Shown here: positions 11,021-20,740 of the stretch, piece by piece | How positions within the stretch are numbered: position 1 is the first letter of the stretch | Layout of the letters: each line of letters starts with the position of its first letter | Origin: Nesterenkonia haasae | Lineage (GTDB): Bacteria > Actinomycetota > Actinomycetes > Actinomycetales > Micrococcaceae | Assembly (NCBI RefSeq): GCF_010119385.1 | Contig: NZ_VFIE01000017.1 | Span: forward strand, 523,122-587,121 | Length of the DNA: 64,000 bases | Direction of reading: 5' to 3' | The notes under the pieces: generated by a model | The model's database searches: none | Seen by the model: the letters and a program-made list of their open reading frames with translations, nothing else | What the model was told of the DNA's origin: nothing | Position numbers and translations under genes: made by a program

Positions 11021-11060
11021 GTGAATTGTCTGCGCCAGCCTATCAGGTGGCCGCGAAGGT

Positions 11061-11468
11061 TCAGCCCAGTGTGGGTTTCAGTTTCTGAAGTCTTCCGAGC
11101 ACGCCGTTGACGAACCCTGGGGACTCGTCGGTGGAGAGCTTCCGGACGAGAGTCACGGCCTCGGACACCGCCACAGAGTCTGGGATCTCCTCGTTGTGCA
11201 GCAGCTCCCAGGTGCCGATGCGCAAAGCCATAAGGTCTACTGGCGGCATCCGGTCAAGGGTCCACCCGCGGGCATAGGTGGCCAACAGTTCATCGATCTC
11301 TTCGCGATGCTCTGTGACACCGTCAATGAGAGTGCGGACATACTCGTTGACGACCATATCGGCCTTCTCCACCCGGGTGGTGAGCACCTGCAGGGGGTTG
11401 ATTCCACGCTGCTCGGCCTCAAAGAGAATCTCGAGTGCCCGTTGCCGGGCTTTGCTCCGTTTCGCCAC
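11061..11468 (-). CDS. nusB: Transcription antitermination factor NusB
   Basis: RNA-binding protein that, with NusE (S10), promotes antitermination of rRNA transcription. The 135-residue all-helical protein begins KRSKARQRALEILFEAEQRG, with the conserved RMPPVDLMALRIGTWELL and FVNGVLG segments. It follows efp with four bases between, the usual actinobacterial efp-nusB pair, and precedes the pyrR leader. Confidence 0.96.
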   Translation of the reverse strand: MAKRSKARQRALEILFEAEQRGINPLQVLTTRVEKADMVVNEYVRTLIDGVTEHREEIDELLATYARGWTLDRMPPVDLMALRIGTWELLHNEEIPDSVAVSEAVTLVRKLSTDESPGFVNGVLGRLQKLKPTLG

Positions 11469-11472
11469 AGTG

Positions 11473-12036
11473 CTAGTCGTTAACGCGGCCGAGATACTCG
11501 GAACTGCGAGTATCGACTTTGACTTTGGTGCCCTGGTCTACGAACAGTGGCACTTGAATCTCGTGGCCGGTCTCGAGGGTGGCCGGCTTAGTTCCTGCTT
11601 TGGACCGGTCGCCCTGCAGACCAGGGTCGGTCTGGGTGACTTCAAGCACCACTGAGGGGGGCATCTCCAGATACAGCGGTGTGCCTTCATTAATGGCGAT
11701 GGAGACTTGTTGGGACTCCAACAAGAAGTTGGCTGCGTCCCCAACCGTTGCCGCTGGGACCGTGATCTGGTCATAATCACGGAGGTCCATGAAGATGAAG
11801 TCCTCACCGTCTTGGTAGAGGTACTGGTAGTCGGAGCGGTCCACTGTGGCCAATTCGATCTTGGCGCCAGCATTGAACGTCTTGTCGACGACCTTGCCGG
11901 AGGTGATGTTCCTCAGCTTGGTACGAATGAATGCTCCGCCTTTGCCAGGCTTGACGTGCTGGAACTCTAGAGTGTTCCAAAGTTGGCCCTCTAGTTTGAG
12001 TACGGAGCCGTTCTTAATGTCGTTCGAAGTTGCCAC
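11473..12036 (-). CDS. efp: Translation elongation factor P
   Basis: Relieves ribosome stalling at polyproline. The 187-residue protein has the KOW-like N-terminal domain with the [10 protein letters not shown] loop; the loop lysine is the position modified in some bacteria. Two OB-fold domains follow, the last ending with [13 protein letters not shown]. Start GTG 12036, with AGAAGG about 12 bases upstream. A candidate promoter lies at 12100-12105. Confidence 0.97.
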   Translation of the reverse strand: MATSNDIKNGSVLKLEGQLWNTLEFQHVKPGKGGAFIRTKLRNITSGKVVDKTFNAGAKIELATVDRSDYQYLYQDGEDFIFMDLRDYDQITVPAATVGDAANFLLESQQVSIAINEGTPLYLEMPPSVVLEVTQTDPGLQGDRSKAGTKPATLETGHEIQVPLFVDQGTKVKVDTRSSEYLGRVND

Positions 12037-12099
12037 GGGTTCGTCTTACCTTCTGTTGTCACAGCGTGCTGGTCTCGGCCAACCGGATATCAGCGCCCT

Positions 12100-12105
12100 A
12101 TCCTA
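12100..12105 (-). promoter_or_regulatory. Candidate -10 element for efp-nusB
   Basis: TAGGAT on the minus strand lies in the 91-base gap between aroB and efp. It would give a 5' leader of roughly 57 bases before the efp start. No convincing -35 hexamer is visible. The same hexamer occurs upstream of rpsT. Confidence 0.35.
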
Positions 12106-12127
12106 CAGGCTCACCCGGAGGCTTCTG

Positions 12128-13258
12128 TTACAAGGAGATAGTGGTGCCGGTGACTGGTTCACCGATCTCTTGGTAGGTCGCGAAAAGGATCGAAGGGTCG
12201 GGAATCTCGACAGTGGCTGGTGAGCCGATAGCGTTCAGCAGCACGAACCTGAGTGTCTCACCACGGTTCTTCTTGTCTCGCCTGATGCCCTCCAGTAACT
12301 GGTTCCACCGATCGTCGCGGTAGCTGGTGGGCAGTCCCAGGCTGGTGAGGATGTCCCGGTGGCGATCAGCTTCGGCGTCTGAGAGGCGTCCCAAGCTTCG
12401 GGCGAGCTCCGCGGCGAAAACCATCCCCACGGAAATGGCTGCACCATGCCTCCACTGGTACCGCTCAGCAAGTTCAATGGCGTGGCCAAGAGTGTGTCCG
12501 TAGTTCAGCGACTCCCGAAGTCCGGCTTCCCGAACGTCCTGTCCCACGACGGCAGCTTTGACCCGGACTGAACGCTCAATGAGGTCACGCAGCTCTGCGG
12601 AGTCCCATTTCTGCACTTCGTCCGGAGAGCGTTCGATGATGCGGAGAATCTCTTCATCAGCGATGAACCCGCATTTGACCACCTCAGCAAGACCTGCAAC
12701 CAATTCATTTCGCGGCAGAGTGGCCAGCGTGTCAAGGTCTGCGAGCACTCCGGCGGGTTGGTGGAAGGACCCCACGAGGTTCTTTCCCTCTGCAGTGTTG
12801 ATTCCGGTCTTTCCGCCCACTGCCGCGTCGACCATTCCCAGCAGAGTCGTCGGCATGTGGACGATCCGGATACCGCGGAGCCAGGTGGCTGCGACGAAAC
12901 CAGCTACATCTGTGACCGCTCCGCCTCCGACAGACACGATGGCATCTGATCGGGTGAGGTCGTTCTGACCGAGAACCTGCCAGCAGAACGCGGCGACCTG
13001 GATGTGTTTGCCCTCTTCAGCATCAGGAATCTCAGCGGTCACCGCCTGGTAGCCCGCCTTCTCTAGGTCTTCACGGACTACATCACCGGTGGCTCGTAGA
13101 GCCCGGGGATGAATGACGAGGACACGTTCGGCCTGTGGCCCCACAAGCCCGGGCAGTTGGGCCAGCAGCCCATTTCCGACGACGACGCTGTAGCCGAGTT
13201 CCTGTCCCCCGGCACCTGTTCCTTCTCCGACTGGGATGACAGTAGGTTCCGTACTCAT
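12128..13258 (-). CDS. aroB: 3-dehydroquinate synthase
   Basis: Second shikimate-pathway step, converting DAHP to 3-dehydroquinate with NAD and a divalent metal. The 376-residue protein shows the NAD-binding GGGAVTDVAGFVAATWLRG motif, the MVDAAVGGKTGINT segment, and the metal ligand histidine in LNYGHTLGHAIE. Its start overlaps the aroK stop by four bases. Confidence 0.97.
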   Translation of the reverse strand: MSTEPTVIPVGEGTGAGGQELGYSVVVGNGLLAQLPGLVGPQAERVLVIHPRALRATGDVVREDLEKAGYQAVTAEIPDAEEGKHIQVAAFCWQVLGQNDLTRSDAIVSVGGGAVTDVAGFVAATWLRGIRIVHMPTTLLGMVDAAVGGKTGINTAEGKNLVGSFHQPAGVLADLDTLATLPRNELVAGLAEVVKCGFIADEEILRIIERSPDEVQKWDSAELRDLIERSVRVKAAVVGQDVREAGLRESLNYGHTLGHAIELAERYQWRHGAAISVGMVFAAELARSLGRLSDAEADRHRDILTSLGLPTSYRDDRWNQLLEGIRRDKKNRGETLRFVLLNAIGSPATVEIPDPSILFATYQEIGEPVTGTTISL

Positions 13259-13773
13259 CGATCTCTCCTCATGGCCTCAATAATGGTTTGGGCTCGGTCT
13301 TCGATTGTTGCCTCGGCGGCGCTGACGATCAGGTCGGCGCACTCACGGTACAGGGGCTCGCGTTCGGCGTAAATGCGCTTCCACCGCTCTATCGGCGGTG
13401 CCGAAGTGCCAGCGGTGAGCATCGGGCGCGTCGCGGCGTCGCCGATTCTGGCTTTTGCCTGGGCTTCGGTGACATCGAGCATCACCACGAATTGGGTCTT
13501 CAGGAGCGCCCGGGTTGCTGCAGAGACTACTGAGCCGCCTCCCAGGCTCACCACCGAAGGCCGAGGCGCGTCCAGCAATTCAGCCACGATACGAGCCTCC
13601 TCCGCCCGGAAAGCTTCTTCCCCATATGTGGAAAAGTAGTCGGGAATCGGTCCGTTTCGGGCGACAAAAAAATGGTCCGTGTCCACGTGCGGTCGGCCTA
13701 GACGCCGTGCAAGAGCTGCTCCCACCGTGGATTTTCCCGACCCCATCGGGCCGATCAGTACGATATTGCTCAT
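13255..13773 (-). CDS. aroK: Shikimate kinase
   Basis: Phosphorylates shikimate at the 3-hydroxyl. The 172-residue protein has the P-loop GPMGSGKST at residues 8-16, the shikimate Asp in HVDTDHF, and the SLGGGSV motif. The start sits on the stop of aroC. Length normal. Confidence 0.96.
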   Translation of the reverse strand: MSNIVLIGPMGSGKSTVGAALARRLGRPHVDTDHFFVARNGPIPDYFSTYGEEAFRAEEARIVAELLDAPRPSVVSLGGGSVVSAATRALLKTQFVVMLDVTEAQAKARIGDAATRPMLTAGTSAPPIERWKRIYAEREPLYRECADLIVSAAEATIEDRAQTIIEAMRRDR

Positions 13774-15020
13774 CAGGGCTGCATGGCCGCGGGGGCCTGC
13801 AGCGGGTCGCCGTGATGCCCCGCGGCCTCCGGGTTGGTGCCAATGTCAGGAAGCGCTTCGAGGTACGTCTTCAGGTTGCGGGAGACCTCCCCGACGGAGT
13901 CTCCGCCGAACTTCTCCAGGACCGCCTGAGCCAGGATGAGCTGGACCATCGATTCTGCCACCACGCCCGCTGCAGGCACGGCGCAGACATCGCTGCGCTG
14001 GTGGTGCGCGGTAGTGCTTTCTCCGCTGGCGACGTCGACCGTACGCAGTGCCTTCGGAACGGTTGCGATAGGTTTCATACCGGCGCGCACCCGGAGGGTT
14101 CCGCCGATGCTCATACCGCTTTCAATGCCACCTGCGCGGTTAGTGGCTCGTATGACCTGGCCTTCGGCGTTGAGCTCGATCTCGTCATGAGCCTCAGACC
14201 CTCGGCGGGCTGCAGTACGGAATCCGTCTCCAACCTCCACGCCCTTGATGGCTTGGATGCCCATGAGCGCACCGGCTAGGCGTGCATCGAGGCGCCGGTC
14301 CCAGTGAACGTAACTGCCAAGACCTGGCGGTACACCGTCCACCACCACTTCGACGACGCCGCCCAGAGTTTCGCCTGCCTTGTGGGCGGTGTCCACTTCG
14401 GCCACCATCGCCTGGGATGTGTCACTGTGGAAACAGCGCAGCGGATCTGCATCCAACGCCTCGATATCGGCGGCGGAGGGCACGGGCGCGTCTTCTGGTG
14501 CCGAGACGGATCCGATCGCCACCGTGTGGGCGACAGTTGTGATGCCCAGGGCGGTCAACAGCTGATTTGCGGCGGTGCCGAGAGCAACTCGGGTGGCAGT
14601 CTCTCTCGCGGACGCCCTCTCCAAGACGGGGCGAGCCTCTGTGAAGCCGTATTTCTGCATCCCAGTGAAGTCGGCGTGACCAGGCCTAGGTCTGGTCAGT
14701 GGAGCGTTGCGCGCCAGGCCAGCGATCTCATCGGGGTCCACTGGATCAGCCGACATGACTTTGTCCCACTTGGGCCACTCGGTGTTGGCGATCTCAATAG
14801 CCACCGGCCCTCCCATGGTCACACCATGACGCACACCGCCGAGCAGCTGAACCTGGTCCTGCTCAAATTTCATGCGCGCGCCTCGGCCGTACCCGAGCCG
14901 GCGCCGCGCCAGGGCAGCCTGGACATGCGAAGTGTTGAGTTCGATCCCGGCGGGAAGCCCCTCAATGATGCCGACCAAGGACTTGCCGTGGGATTCTCCT
15001 GAGGTGAGCCAACGCAACAT
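13773..15020 (-). CDS. aroC: Chorismate synthase
   Basis: Removes phosphate from EPSP to form chorismate, needing reduced FMN. I start at ATG 15020, giving [15 protein letters not shown] (415 residues), because AGGA lies eight bases upstream. A second ATG at 15029 adds three residues and has no clear site; the frame also stays open far upstream inside aroE, but that part is not coding. Signature segments are [31 protein letters not shown], and RPGHADF. The C-terminal ~15 residues ([14 protein letters not shown]) extend beyond the usual end. Confidence 0.96.
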   Translation of the reverse strand: MLRWLTSGESHGKSLVGIIEGLPAGIELNTSHVQAALARRRLGYGRGARMKFEQDQVQLLGGVRHGVTMGGPVAIEIANTEWPKWDKVMSADPVDPDEIAGLARNAPLTRPRPGHADFTGMQKYGFTEARPVLERASARETATRVALGTAANQLLTALGITTVAHTVAIGSVSAPEDAPVPSAADIEALDADPLRCFHSDTSQAMVAEVDTAHKAGETLGGVVEVVVDGVPPGLGSYVHWDRRLDARLAGALMGIQAIKGVEVGDGFRTAARRGSEAHDEIELNAEGQVIRATNRAGGIESGMSIGGTLRVRAGMKPIATVPKALRTVDVASGESTTAHHQRSDVCAVPAAGVVAESMVQLILAQAVLEKFGGDSVGEVSRNLKTYLEALPDIGTNPEAAGHHGDPLQAPAAMQP

Positions 15021-15030
15021 GGAGTTCATC

Positions 15031-15960
15031 CTAACGGTCCAGTGCCTCTGCTCCCTCATGGAGACCGATTGCTGAACGCATTTTTCGCACCATGAGGAAT
15101 TGGTCTGCGTCATTTTGCACCGCTGCCGGATTCCACGTGTTGGCAGTGAAGAGCTCGACCTGACGCACCGCCTGGTGCAGGAGCATCTCCAAGCCGCTGG
15201 TGACTGACCATCCGCGCTCCGACCACGCGCGCGCAAGTGCGGATGGCCAGGGGTCATAGGCAACGTCGAGCAGGACCGGGCGAGAATCGTGCTGAGCCGG
15301 AAGCTGTGGCACCAGCGTGTCAGCGGCCAGTGGAGGCAAGGTGGATACGACAACGTCCAGCAGGCCCTTGCGGAGGTCCTCACCGAACGAGGAAAGGGGC
15401 CTGACAGTGAGTGGCAAACTCAGGCGTTGGGCGATGTGTTCAGTGGCCGCGGCCTTTGCCTGATTGCGCGCGTAGATGACCGCGTGTGCGAAACCAAGCT
15501 CCGCGGCCGCGGCCAGGCCTGCCGCTGAGGTACCACCGGCCCCGAGCACAGCGAAAGTTCCCGCTGCGGGCTCGTCACGAGTGATGCCCTCGTGCTTGAG
15601 CGCAGTGACAATGCCGTCAACATCGGTATTCTCACCGTGGAACGAGCGTCTGCCATCGCCTTCCTGCGTGATGACCACGGTATTGAGCACGCCGAGTGTC
15701 TTAACGCGGGTTGAGATCGAGGTCATGTGCGGCACCATTGCGGCTTTCAGCGGCATCGTCACGGACCATCCGACCCACCCGGGGTCCTGCCCCTGCTGAG
15801 ATAGGAAGTCTGTGACACCGTCATCACTGACTTCAATTGTGGTGTAGCTGATCTCTACCCCGAGGTGCCGGTAGGCCGCAGTGTGCAACAGGGGCGACTT
15901 GGAGTGGCTGATCGGTGAGCCGAGAACTGCGGCCCGTGCCAAGGGGGCGGGGTCACTCAC
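15031..15960 (-). CDS. aroE: Shikimate dehydrogenase
   Basis: NADPH-dependent reduction of 3-dehydroshikimate. The 309-residue protein has the shikimate-binding [16 protein letters not shown] motif at residues 16-31, catalytic Lys in MPLKAAM, Asp in GENTDVDG, and the dinucleotide loop GAGGTSAAG. It overlaps mltG by four bases. The mltG-aroE-aroC-aroK-aroB order is the conserved actinobacterial one. Confidence 0.96.
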   Translation of the reverse strand: MSDPAPLARAAVLGSPISHSKSPLLHTAAYRHLGVEISYTTIEVSDDGVTDFLSQQGQDPGWVGWSVTMPLKAAMVPHMTSISTRVKTLGVLNTVVITQEGDGRRSFHGENTDVDGIVTALKHEGITRDEPAAGTFAVLGAGGTSAAGLAAAAELGFAHAVIYARNQAKAAATEHIAQRLSLPLTVRPLSSFGEDLRKGLLDVVVSTLPPLAADTLVPQLPAQHDSRPVLLDVAYDPWPSALARAWSERGWSVTSGLEMLLHQAVRQVELFTANTWNPAAVQNDADQFLMVRKMRSAIGLHEGAEALDR

Positions 15961-17909
15961 CCGTCGAGCTCATCTTCAGCAGCGTCCACATCGCCGGGGC
16001 CACACGCTCCTTCGTTCTCTTGGCAGAACTGCAAGAACTCTTGAGTGTCTTCCTCATGCTCAGCCAAAGTGGCGTTGAAGCGTGTTTCGCCAGTGACGGG
16101 GTTGACCGTGACCCAGTAGAAGGCGTCGGTATCGGCCGGATCAGCGGCAGCCTCGACGGTGTCCGCCACGGGCACCCCGATCGGACCTGGTGGCAGGCCC
16201 GGGTGAACGTAGGTGTTGTACTCATTGTCGGGATTGAGCCGCTCCTCCTCTGGGAAGTGCAGGTCACCGGATAAGCCCAATCCGTAGTTGACTGCCGCGT
16301 CAATCTGCAGCAGACCATCAGTCTCCGTCTGATCGGGCTCCAAACGGTTTTCAATCGCGCCGGCCATGATTCGGTAGTCTTCCAGACGCTCGTCGCGGGC
16401 GCGTTCGTCACTGATGGTGTTATTCGCTTCAGCGGTGATGAGGGATGCGACGATCATCGTCTCCCACTGCTCATCTTCGTCGGTGATTCCCAGTTCTTCG
16501 AGCCTGTCCAGAGTGGGGTCCACCATCATCTGGATGACGTCCTCGGCGCTGGCATCAACCCCGGGCTGGTACTCACCCGCGGCGAGGAAGCCCTCGAGGT
16601 CTTCAGCCTGTTCGGGCAGGCCGAACTGTTGCGGGTCCTGGTTGAGGTCCTGGAGTTCATCAAGGGGGATTTCTGCACCAGCTGAGATAGCTTCGAGAGT
16701 TTCGTCCAAGCGGAAACCGGCGTTAATGTTGACGTATCCGACTTGCTCACCATCTCCGAAGATCACGGCAACCGCATCAGCTGCGGGCATTTGCTCGCGC
16801 AGAGTGAGTGTCTCCGGGTGGTATGTCGCGTCGCCATCGAGGTCGTCCATGGCTTCTTGAAAAGCGTCAGAGCTGGCAATGATCTCTTCTTCCACCAAAC
16901 GGTTCTGGACGGAAGCAAGTCCCTCATTGGGGAAAATTTCGAACTCCACCTCGTCACCGGCCACCGTTTCGTAGTCAGCGATGTCCTCCCCACCGAGAAG
17001 CGACTGCACGATCAGCACGAAGGCGATCATAAGTGTCGCGAATCCCACGAGGGCGAAAGTCAGAGTGATGTTTCTGCGACGGCGTTTTGACCTCCTCTTC
17101 ATCAGAAGATTTCGGTTCACATGGCCTTCCATCGGAGCGACAGTCTGGTACCCGCGCCCGTAACCGGAGGCACTGACCAAAACTGGCGCGCCGTGCTCAT
17201 CATGGTCGAAGTATTCATCGTCGTAGGCGCCGTCCCAGTCAAACTCGTCGTGATCCTCATACTCGTAGGCCGGTTCCGGCTGTTCGTGCTCCGGAGAAGC
17301 AGGCGATCTTGGCGCAACGACGTCTTCGAAAGGTGTCGACGGTGAGGCGTTTCGCGACGTGGGCGCCGCAGTCTCCACGGAGTGCTCTTCGTCGGCACCT
17401 TCCTGCGAGGTTCGTTCTGCAGGTTCGACTGCGGCAGTACGCGGCATAGAGATAGCCTGGGTAGCAGGCTCGTAGTGACTCGGCTGCTGTTCCTGGAGGC
17501 CTGCGGGTGCCGCTGAAGGAGAGGACGAGGCACTCTGAGCTGACCGGGACGGCACCACTGTCTGCTGTTGCTGAGTCTGCAGACGACGCTCACGCCGGGA
17601 CGTAAACCCTTGGTCAGTGGTGGGCGACGCCGCTGACCTGGCAGATCGTGCAGAGCTGCTCCGGGTGGTTTTGGGGGATGAACTGCGGCGCTGGTCTTTG
17701 GGAGTGGTGGTTTCCTGATCAAAGAGGTCCGGCGAGTCATCCGCGCCGCTGCGTCGTCCTGCCGAAGTGGTCTCTGCTGTCGATGAGTTGCTCAGTCGGC
17801 GGACCGCCGACTCACGTTCCCGCTGGGCAGCACGTTCCCTCTCCCGAGATTCGCGTATCTCTCGGCGACGACGGCGAGACCCCAGTTCCGGGGGTTGTTC
17901 ATCGCTCAC
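15957..17909 (-). CDS. mltG: Endolytic murein transglycosylase MltG
   Basis: Membrane-bound YceG-family enzyme that cuts nascent glycan strands and sets their length. At 650 residues it is far longer than E. coli MltG (340). Residues 1 to about 270 are a cytoplasmic low-complexity tail: first Arg/Glu-rich, then Ser/Thr/Gln-rich, ending in an Asp/Glu/Tyr-rich patch around residues 217-243. The membrane segment is about 285-312. The outer domain has a LysM-like part, then ASLITAEANN with the second Glu of the family's E-x-E-type motif kept and the first replaced by Thr, LQIDAAVNYG, and NTYVHPGLPPGPIG. Start GTG 17909 with GAGGA upstream. Confidence 0.93.
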   Translation of the reverse strand: MSDEQPPELGSRRRRREIRESRERERAAQRERESAVRRLSNSSTAETTSAGRRSGADDSPDLFDQETTTPKDQRRSSSPKTTRSSSARSARSAASPTTDQGFTSRRERRLQTQQQQTVVPSRSAQSASSSPSAAPAGLQEQQPSHYEPATQAISMPRTAAVEPAERTSQEGADEEHSVETAAPTSRNASPSTPFEDVVAPRSPASPEHEQPEPAYEYEDHDEFDWDGAYDDEYFDHDEHGAPVLVSASGYGRGYQTVAPMEGHVNRNLLMKRRSKRRRRNITLTFALVGFATLMIAFVLIVQSLLGGEDIADYETVAGDEVEFEIFPNEGLASVQNRLVEEEIIASSDAFQEAMDDLDGDATYHPETLTLREQMPAADAVAVIFGDGEQVGYVNINAGFRLDETLEAISAGAEIPLDELQDLNQDPQQFGLPEQAEDLEGFLAAGEYQPGVDASAEDVIQMMVDPTLDRLEELGITDEDEQWETMIVASLITAEANNTISDERARDERLEDYRIMAGAIENRLEPDQTETDGLLQIDAAVNYGLGLSGDLHFPEEERLNPDNEYNTYVHPGLPPGPIGVPVADTVEAAADPADTDAFYWVTVNPVTGETRFNATLAEHEEDTQEFLQFCQENEGACGPGDVDAAEDELDG

Positions 17910-17950
17910 GCAGTTCCTCGCTGGACAGGTTGACGGCAGGACGGGTCGGG

Positions 17951-17966
17951 CTAGACGAAAGTCTAG
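17951..17966. repeat. Perfect inverted repeat upstream of mltG
   Basis: CTAGAC-GAAA-GTCTAG forms six-base perfect arms around a four-base loop in the gap between the DUF349 gene end and the mltG start. It may end the DUF349 transcript or bind a regulator of mltG. No T-run follows, so a classical terminator is not supported. Confidence 0.5.
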
Positions 17967-18001
17967 TTTGCAGACCTAGCAAGTGTAATCTATCTGTTAC
18001 C

Positions 18002-19288
18002 TCAGCTCGATGTGAGCATCTGAAGCCAGCTCCGGCGCGCCGCGAGAGCGTCTTCGGCTTCACTTTTGCGCTTGTCATCGCCGTCTGAGGCCGCCTGGTC
18101 GCGTTCCCTCTCCAACTGGGAGATGGTGTCCTCCAGTTGCTCGATCATCTCGGACTGACGGTCATTCCGGGCCGCTTCCCGTGGGCTCCGGGTGGCGCCT
18201 TCAGCTTCCCGGAACGCATCTTGAACCTCGCCGATGGCACGTTCCATACGCTTAATATCAGCGCGCGGGACTTTGCCGGCTGCGTCCCAAGCCGCCATAA
18301 GCGCGAAGTACCGTTCACGCACAGCTTCAGGCTTGGTGAAGGGCATAAGCTCGCGGAGTTTTGCGAGCACTTCTTCCTTCGTCGCGAGGTTCGCACTGTA
18401 TTCAGCGTCAATCTTTGCGTTGGCCTGATCACGGGCGGAGAAGAACACATCCTGGGCAGCGCGGAACCTTGCCCACTGCGAATCCTCGGTCTTCCGCGGA
18501 CCCCTCCCCAGCTCTTTCCACTGGTCCATGAGACGGTGATAGGCCTTGGTCGTCGGCCCAAACTCCGTAGAATGTTGAAGCTTCTCTGCCTCAGCAATCA
18601 GCTCTTCCTTGGCCTTCTTGATCTCGGCGGCTTCTTTGTCACGCCGAACAAAGAAGGCCTTCCGATGCCGCTCAAAGGTGCTGCGCGCCTCGCGGAACCG
18701 TTTCCACAGCGGGTCTTCCTGTGACTTTGACAGCCTTGGTGGGGTGCGCTGTTCGGACTTCCACTGCTCAAAAAGCTCATTCATCCGGTCCTGGGCTGAC
18801 TTCCAGTGCTGACGATCTGGGTCTACCGCGGCAAGTTCCTCGGCGGCGCGCACTATGTCCTCACGTACCGCTAATTTTGCGGTCACCACTTCCTGGTTTT
18901 GCCGTTTTTCCTCGGCGGAAACCGCGTCAATTCCTTGCCCGATTTCCTTCAGAATGCCACGCAGGCCGGCGACGTCACCGACCCAGGTGCCCGCCTCCAG
19001 CTCCTTGCTCAAAGTGGTCTGGCTGGACCGCAGGGATCCGGCGGAGTCCGCTTGAGTGGCTACTCGGGCACGCAGAAGCAGAGCTCGGTTGTAGAGCTCG
19101 TCGAACTTTCGGGTGAAGTACTGCAAAGCGGCCTCTGCGTCACCAGCGGAGAACTGGCCCACGTACGCCTCTTCACCGTCCTCGGCCGCGGGCTTGACGT
19201 AGACGTGACCTTCCTCGTCGACGCGCGTGCGCTCCCGGACCTCATCCAGTGGGGTTTGATGGTAGTTCGGCTTGATTGCAGGACTCAT
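18002..19288 (-). CDS. DUF349 domain protein
   Basis: Function unknown. The 428-residue protein is rich in charged helices with repeated DUF349 units of about 65-75 residues, recognisable by recurring W-K and R-F-R-x-A motifs (for example DPLWKRFREARSTFERH and DSQWARFRAAQDVFF). A C-terminal coiled coil (about 375-420) follows. It is transcribed away from hisS, with 94 bases between the two starts, a common actinobacterial arrangement. Nothing here fixes a biochemical activity. Confidence 0.9.
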   Translation of the reverse strand: MSPAIKPNYHQTPLDEVRERTRVDEEGHVYVKPAAEDGEEAYVGQFSAGDAEAALQYFTRKFDELYNRALLLRARVATQADSAGSLRSSQTTLSKELEAGTWVGDVAGLRGILKEIGQGIDAVSAEEKRQNQEVVTAKLAVREDIVRAAEELAAVDPDRQHWKSAQDRMNELFEQWKSEQRTPPRLSKSQEDPLWKRFREARSTFERHRKAFFVRRDKEAAEIKKAKEELIAEAEKLQHSTEFGPTTKAYHRLMDQWKELGRGPRKTEDSQWARFRAAQDVFFSARDQANAKIDAEYSANLATKEEVLAKLRELMPFTKPEAVRERYFALMAAWDAAGKVPRADIKRMERAIGEVQDAFREAEGATRSPREAARNDRQSEMIEQLEDTISQLERERDQAASDGDDKRKSEAEDALAARRSWLQMLTSS

Positions 19289-19331
19289 CCCACCAGGTTA
19301 CCGCGACGGGCCGTTCTCTGTGCCGTACCCG

Positions 19332-19337
19332 TATGAT
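19332..19337 (+). promoter_or_regulatory. Candidate -10 element for hisS-aspS
   Basis: TATGAT, a close match to TANNNT, lies 45 bases before the hisS ATG in the divergent gap. A -35 element is not clear. An AGAAGGAG ribosome site follows at about 19363-19370, some 12 bases before the start. Confidence 0.4.
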
Positions 19338-19382
19338 GGTGTGGTTTGGCAACACCCACCCCAGAAGGAGTATTGAGCACCT

Positions 19383-20729
19383 ATGGCACGCAATGCCTCT
19401 CTCTCGGGATACCTCGAGTTTCTTCCCGCCGAGCGGCTGACCGAGCTGCATGTGCTAGACACACTTCGTCACGTCTTCGAGGTCCACGGCTTCTCTCCAC
19501 TGGAGACCAGAGCTGTAGAGACAGTGGACACGCTCCTGCAGAAGGGTGAGATTGACAAGGAAATCTACGCCATCTCCAGGATCCACGAGGACGAACGCGC
19601 TGGCAAAGAGGCCAAATTGGCGCTCCGTTTCGACAACACCGTGCCGTTCGCCCGCTACGTCACTGAGAATGCCGGGCATCTCGCCTTTCCCTTCCGCCGG
19701 TATCAGATTCAAAAGGTCTGGCGGGGTGAGCGTCCGCAGGCAGGCCGCTTCCGTGAGTTCTCGCAAGCTGATATCGACATTGTCGGCGATGGTGCGCTGC
19801 CCTTCCGCTGTGATGTAGAAATCGCAATAGTGATGGCCCGGGCGCTGGAAGCTCTCAGGATTGGTGACTTCACGCTGCGCGTCAACAACAGGAAGCTCTC
19901 GGAGGGGTTTTACCGGTCCATCGGGATCGAGGACACGGCAGCTGTCCTCCGGATCGTAGACAAGTTGGAGAAGATCGGGCCATCCCGAGTCGCTCAGGAG
20001 CTTGCCGAGACGGTGGGCGCTTCCGCAGAGCAGGCCCAGAAGGCCCTGGACCTAGCACAAATTCGCACTGTCGACAGCTCCTTCGCCGCGAAGGTGCGCG
20101 AGCTGGTCGGCGAAGACTTCTCTCCCCTGTTGGGTGAGGGTCTCACCGAACTGTCCGAGATGATGAGCGAGCTCAACGCCCGTGTGCCCGGCCGCGCCGT
20201 GGCCGACCTGTCTATCGCCCGCGGTCTGGACTATTACACCGGCACAGTGATCGAAACGACTCTGCACGGGCACGAAGATCTCGGATCCATCTGTTCCGGC
20301 GGCAGATACGAATCACTGGCGTCCAAAGGTAAGCGCATCTTCCCCGGCGTAGGACTCTCCATTGGAGTGACCAGGCTGCTGTCGGCACTGCTGAATTCAG
20401 GTGAGCTGACGGCGTCGCGTTCGGTACCAACTGTTGTGTATGTGGCCCTGCGCTCCACCGAGGACTGGGCCGCGGCCCAGGACATCGCCGATCAGCTGCG
20501 TGACCGGGGCATCAGTGCTGAAGTGGCATTGAGCGCAGAGAAGTTCGGCAAGCAGATCAGGTATGCAGACAGGCGCGGCATACCGTTCGTATGGTTCACT
20601 GACGACCAGGGCCGCCACGAAGTCAAGGACATCCGCTCTGGTGAACAGACAGAGGCCCATCCCAGCCAGTGGGCACCGCCAGCTGAGGACCTGAACCCCC
20701 ACATCATTCGCAAGACTGAGAAACTCTAA
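19383..20729 (+). CDS. hisS: Histidyl-tRNA synthetase
   Basis: Charges tRNA-His; class II synthetase. The 448-residue protein has motif 2 ([20 protein letters not shown]; key Arg in WRGERP), the histidine-binding [11 protein letters not shown] segment, [12 protein letters not shown], and motif 3 with [12 protein letters not shown]. The C-terminal anticodon-binding domain covers about residues 345-425. It starts [14 protein letters not shown], as in Micrococcaceae. It is followed by aspS after 11 bases. Confidence 0.96.
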   Translation: MARNASLSGYLEFLPAERLTELHVLDTLRHVFEVHGFSPLETRAVETVDTLLQKGEIDKEIYAISRIHEDERAGKEAKLALRFDNTVPFARYVTENAGHLAFPFRRYQIQKVWRGERPQAGRFREFSQADIDIVGDGALPFRCDVEIAIVMARALEALRIGDFTLRVNNRKLSEGFYRSIGIEDTAAVLRIVDKLEKIGPSRVAQELAETVGASAEQAQKALDLAQIRTVDSSFAAKVRELVGEDFSPLLGEGLTELSEMMSELNARVPGRAVADLSIARGLDYYTGTVIETTLHGHEDLGSICSGGRYESLASKGKRIFPGVGLSIGVTRLLSALLNSGELTASRSVPTVVYVALRSTEDWAAAQDIADQLRDRGISAEVALSAEKFGKQIRYADRRGIPFVWFTDDQGRHEVKDIRSGEQTEAHPSQWAPPAEDLNPHIIRKTEKL

Positions 20730-20740
20730 GGAAGGACGCT

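Noticed and set aside
13515-14279. 254-codon open frame on the plus strand across aroK and aroC
   Set aside because: Opposite strand to two intact conserved genes, no motif seen.
15021-15383. Open reading frame continuous with aroC upstream to 15383
   Set aside because: It overlaps aroE in another frame, has no family features, and a good ribosome site precedes ATG 15020.
16440-16475. MltG as catalytically dead because of ASLITAE in place of the usual ExE pair
   Set aside because: The second Glu is kept, and the first position seems to vary in actinobacterial relatives, so loss of activity is not supported.
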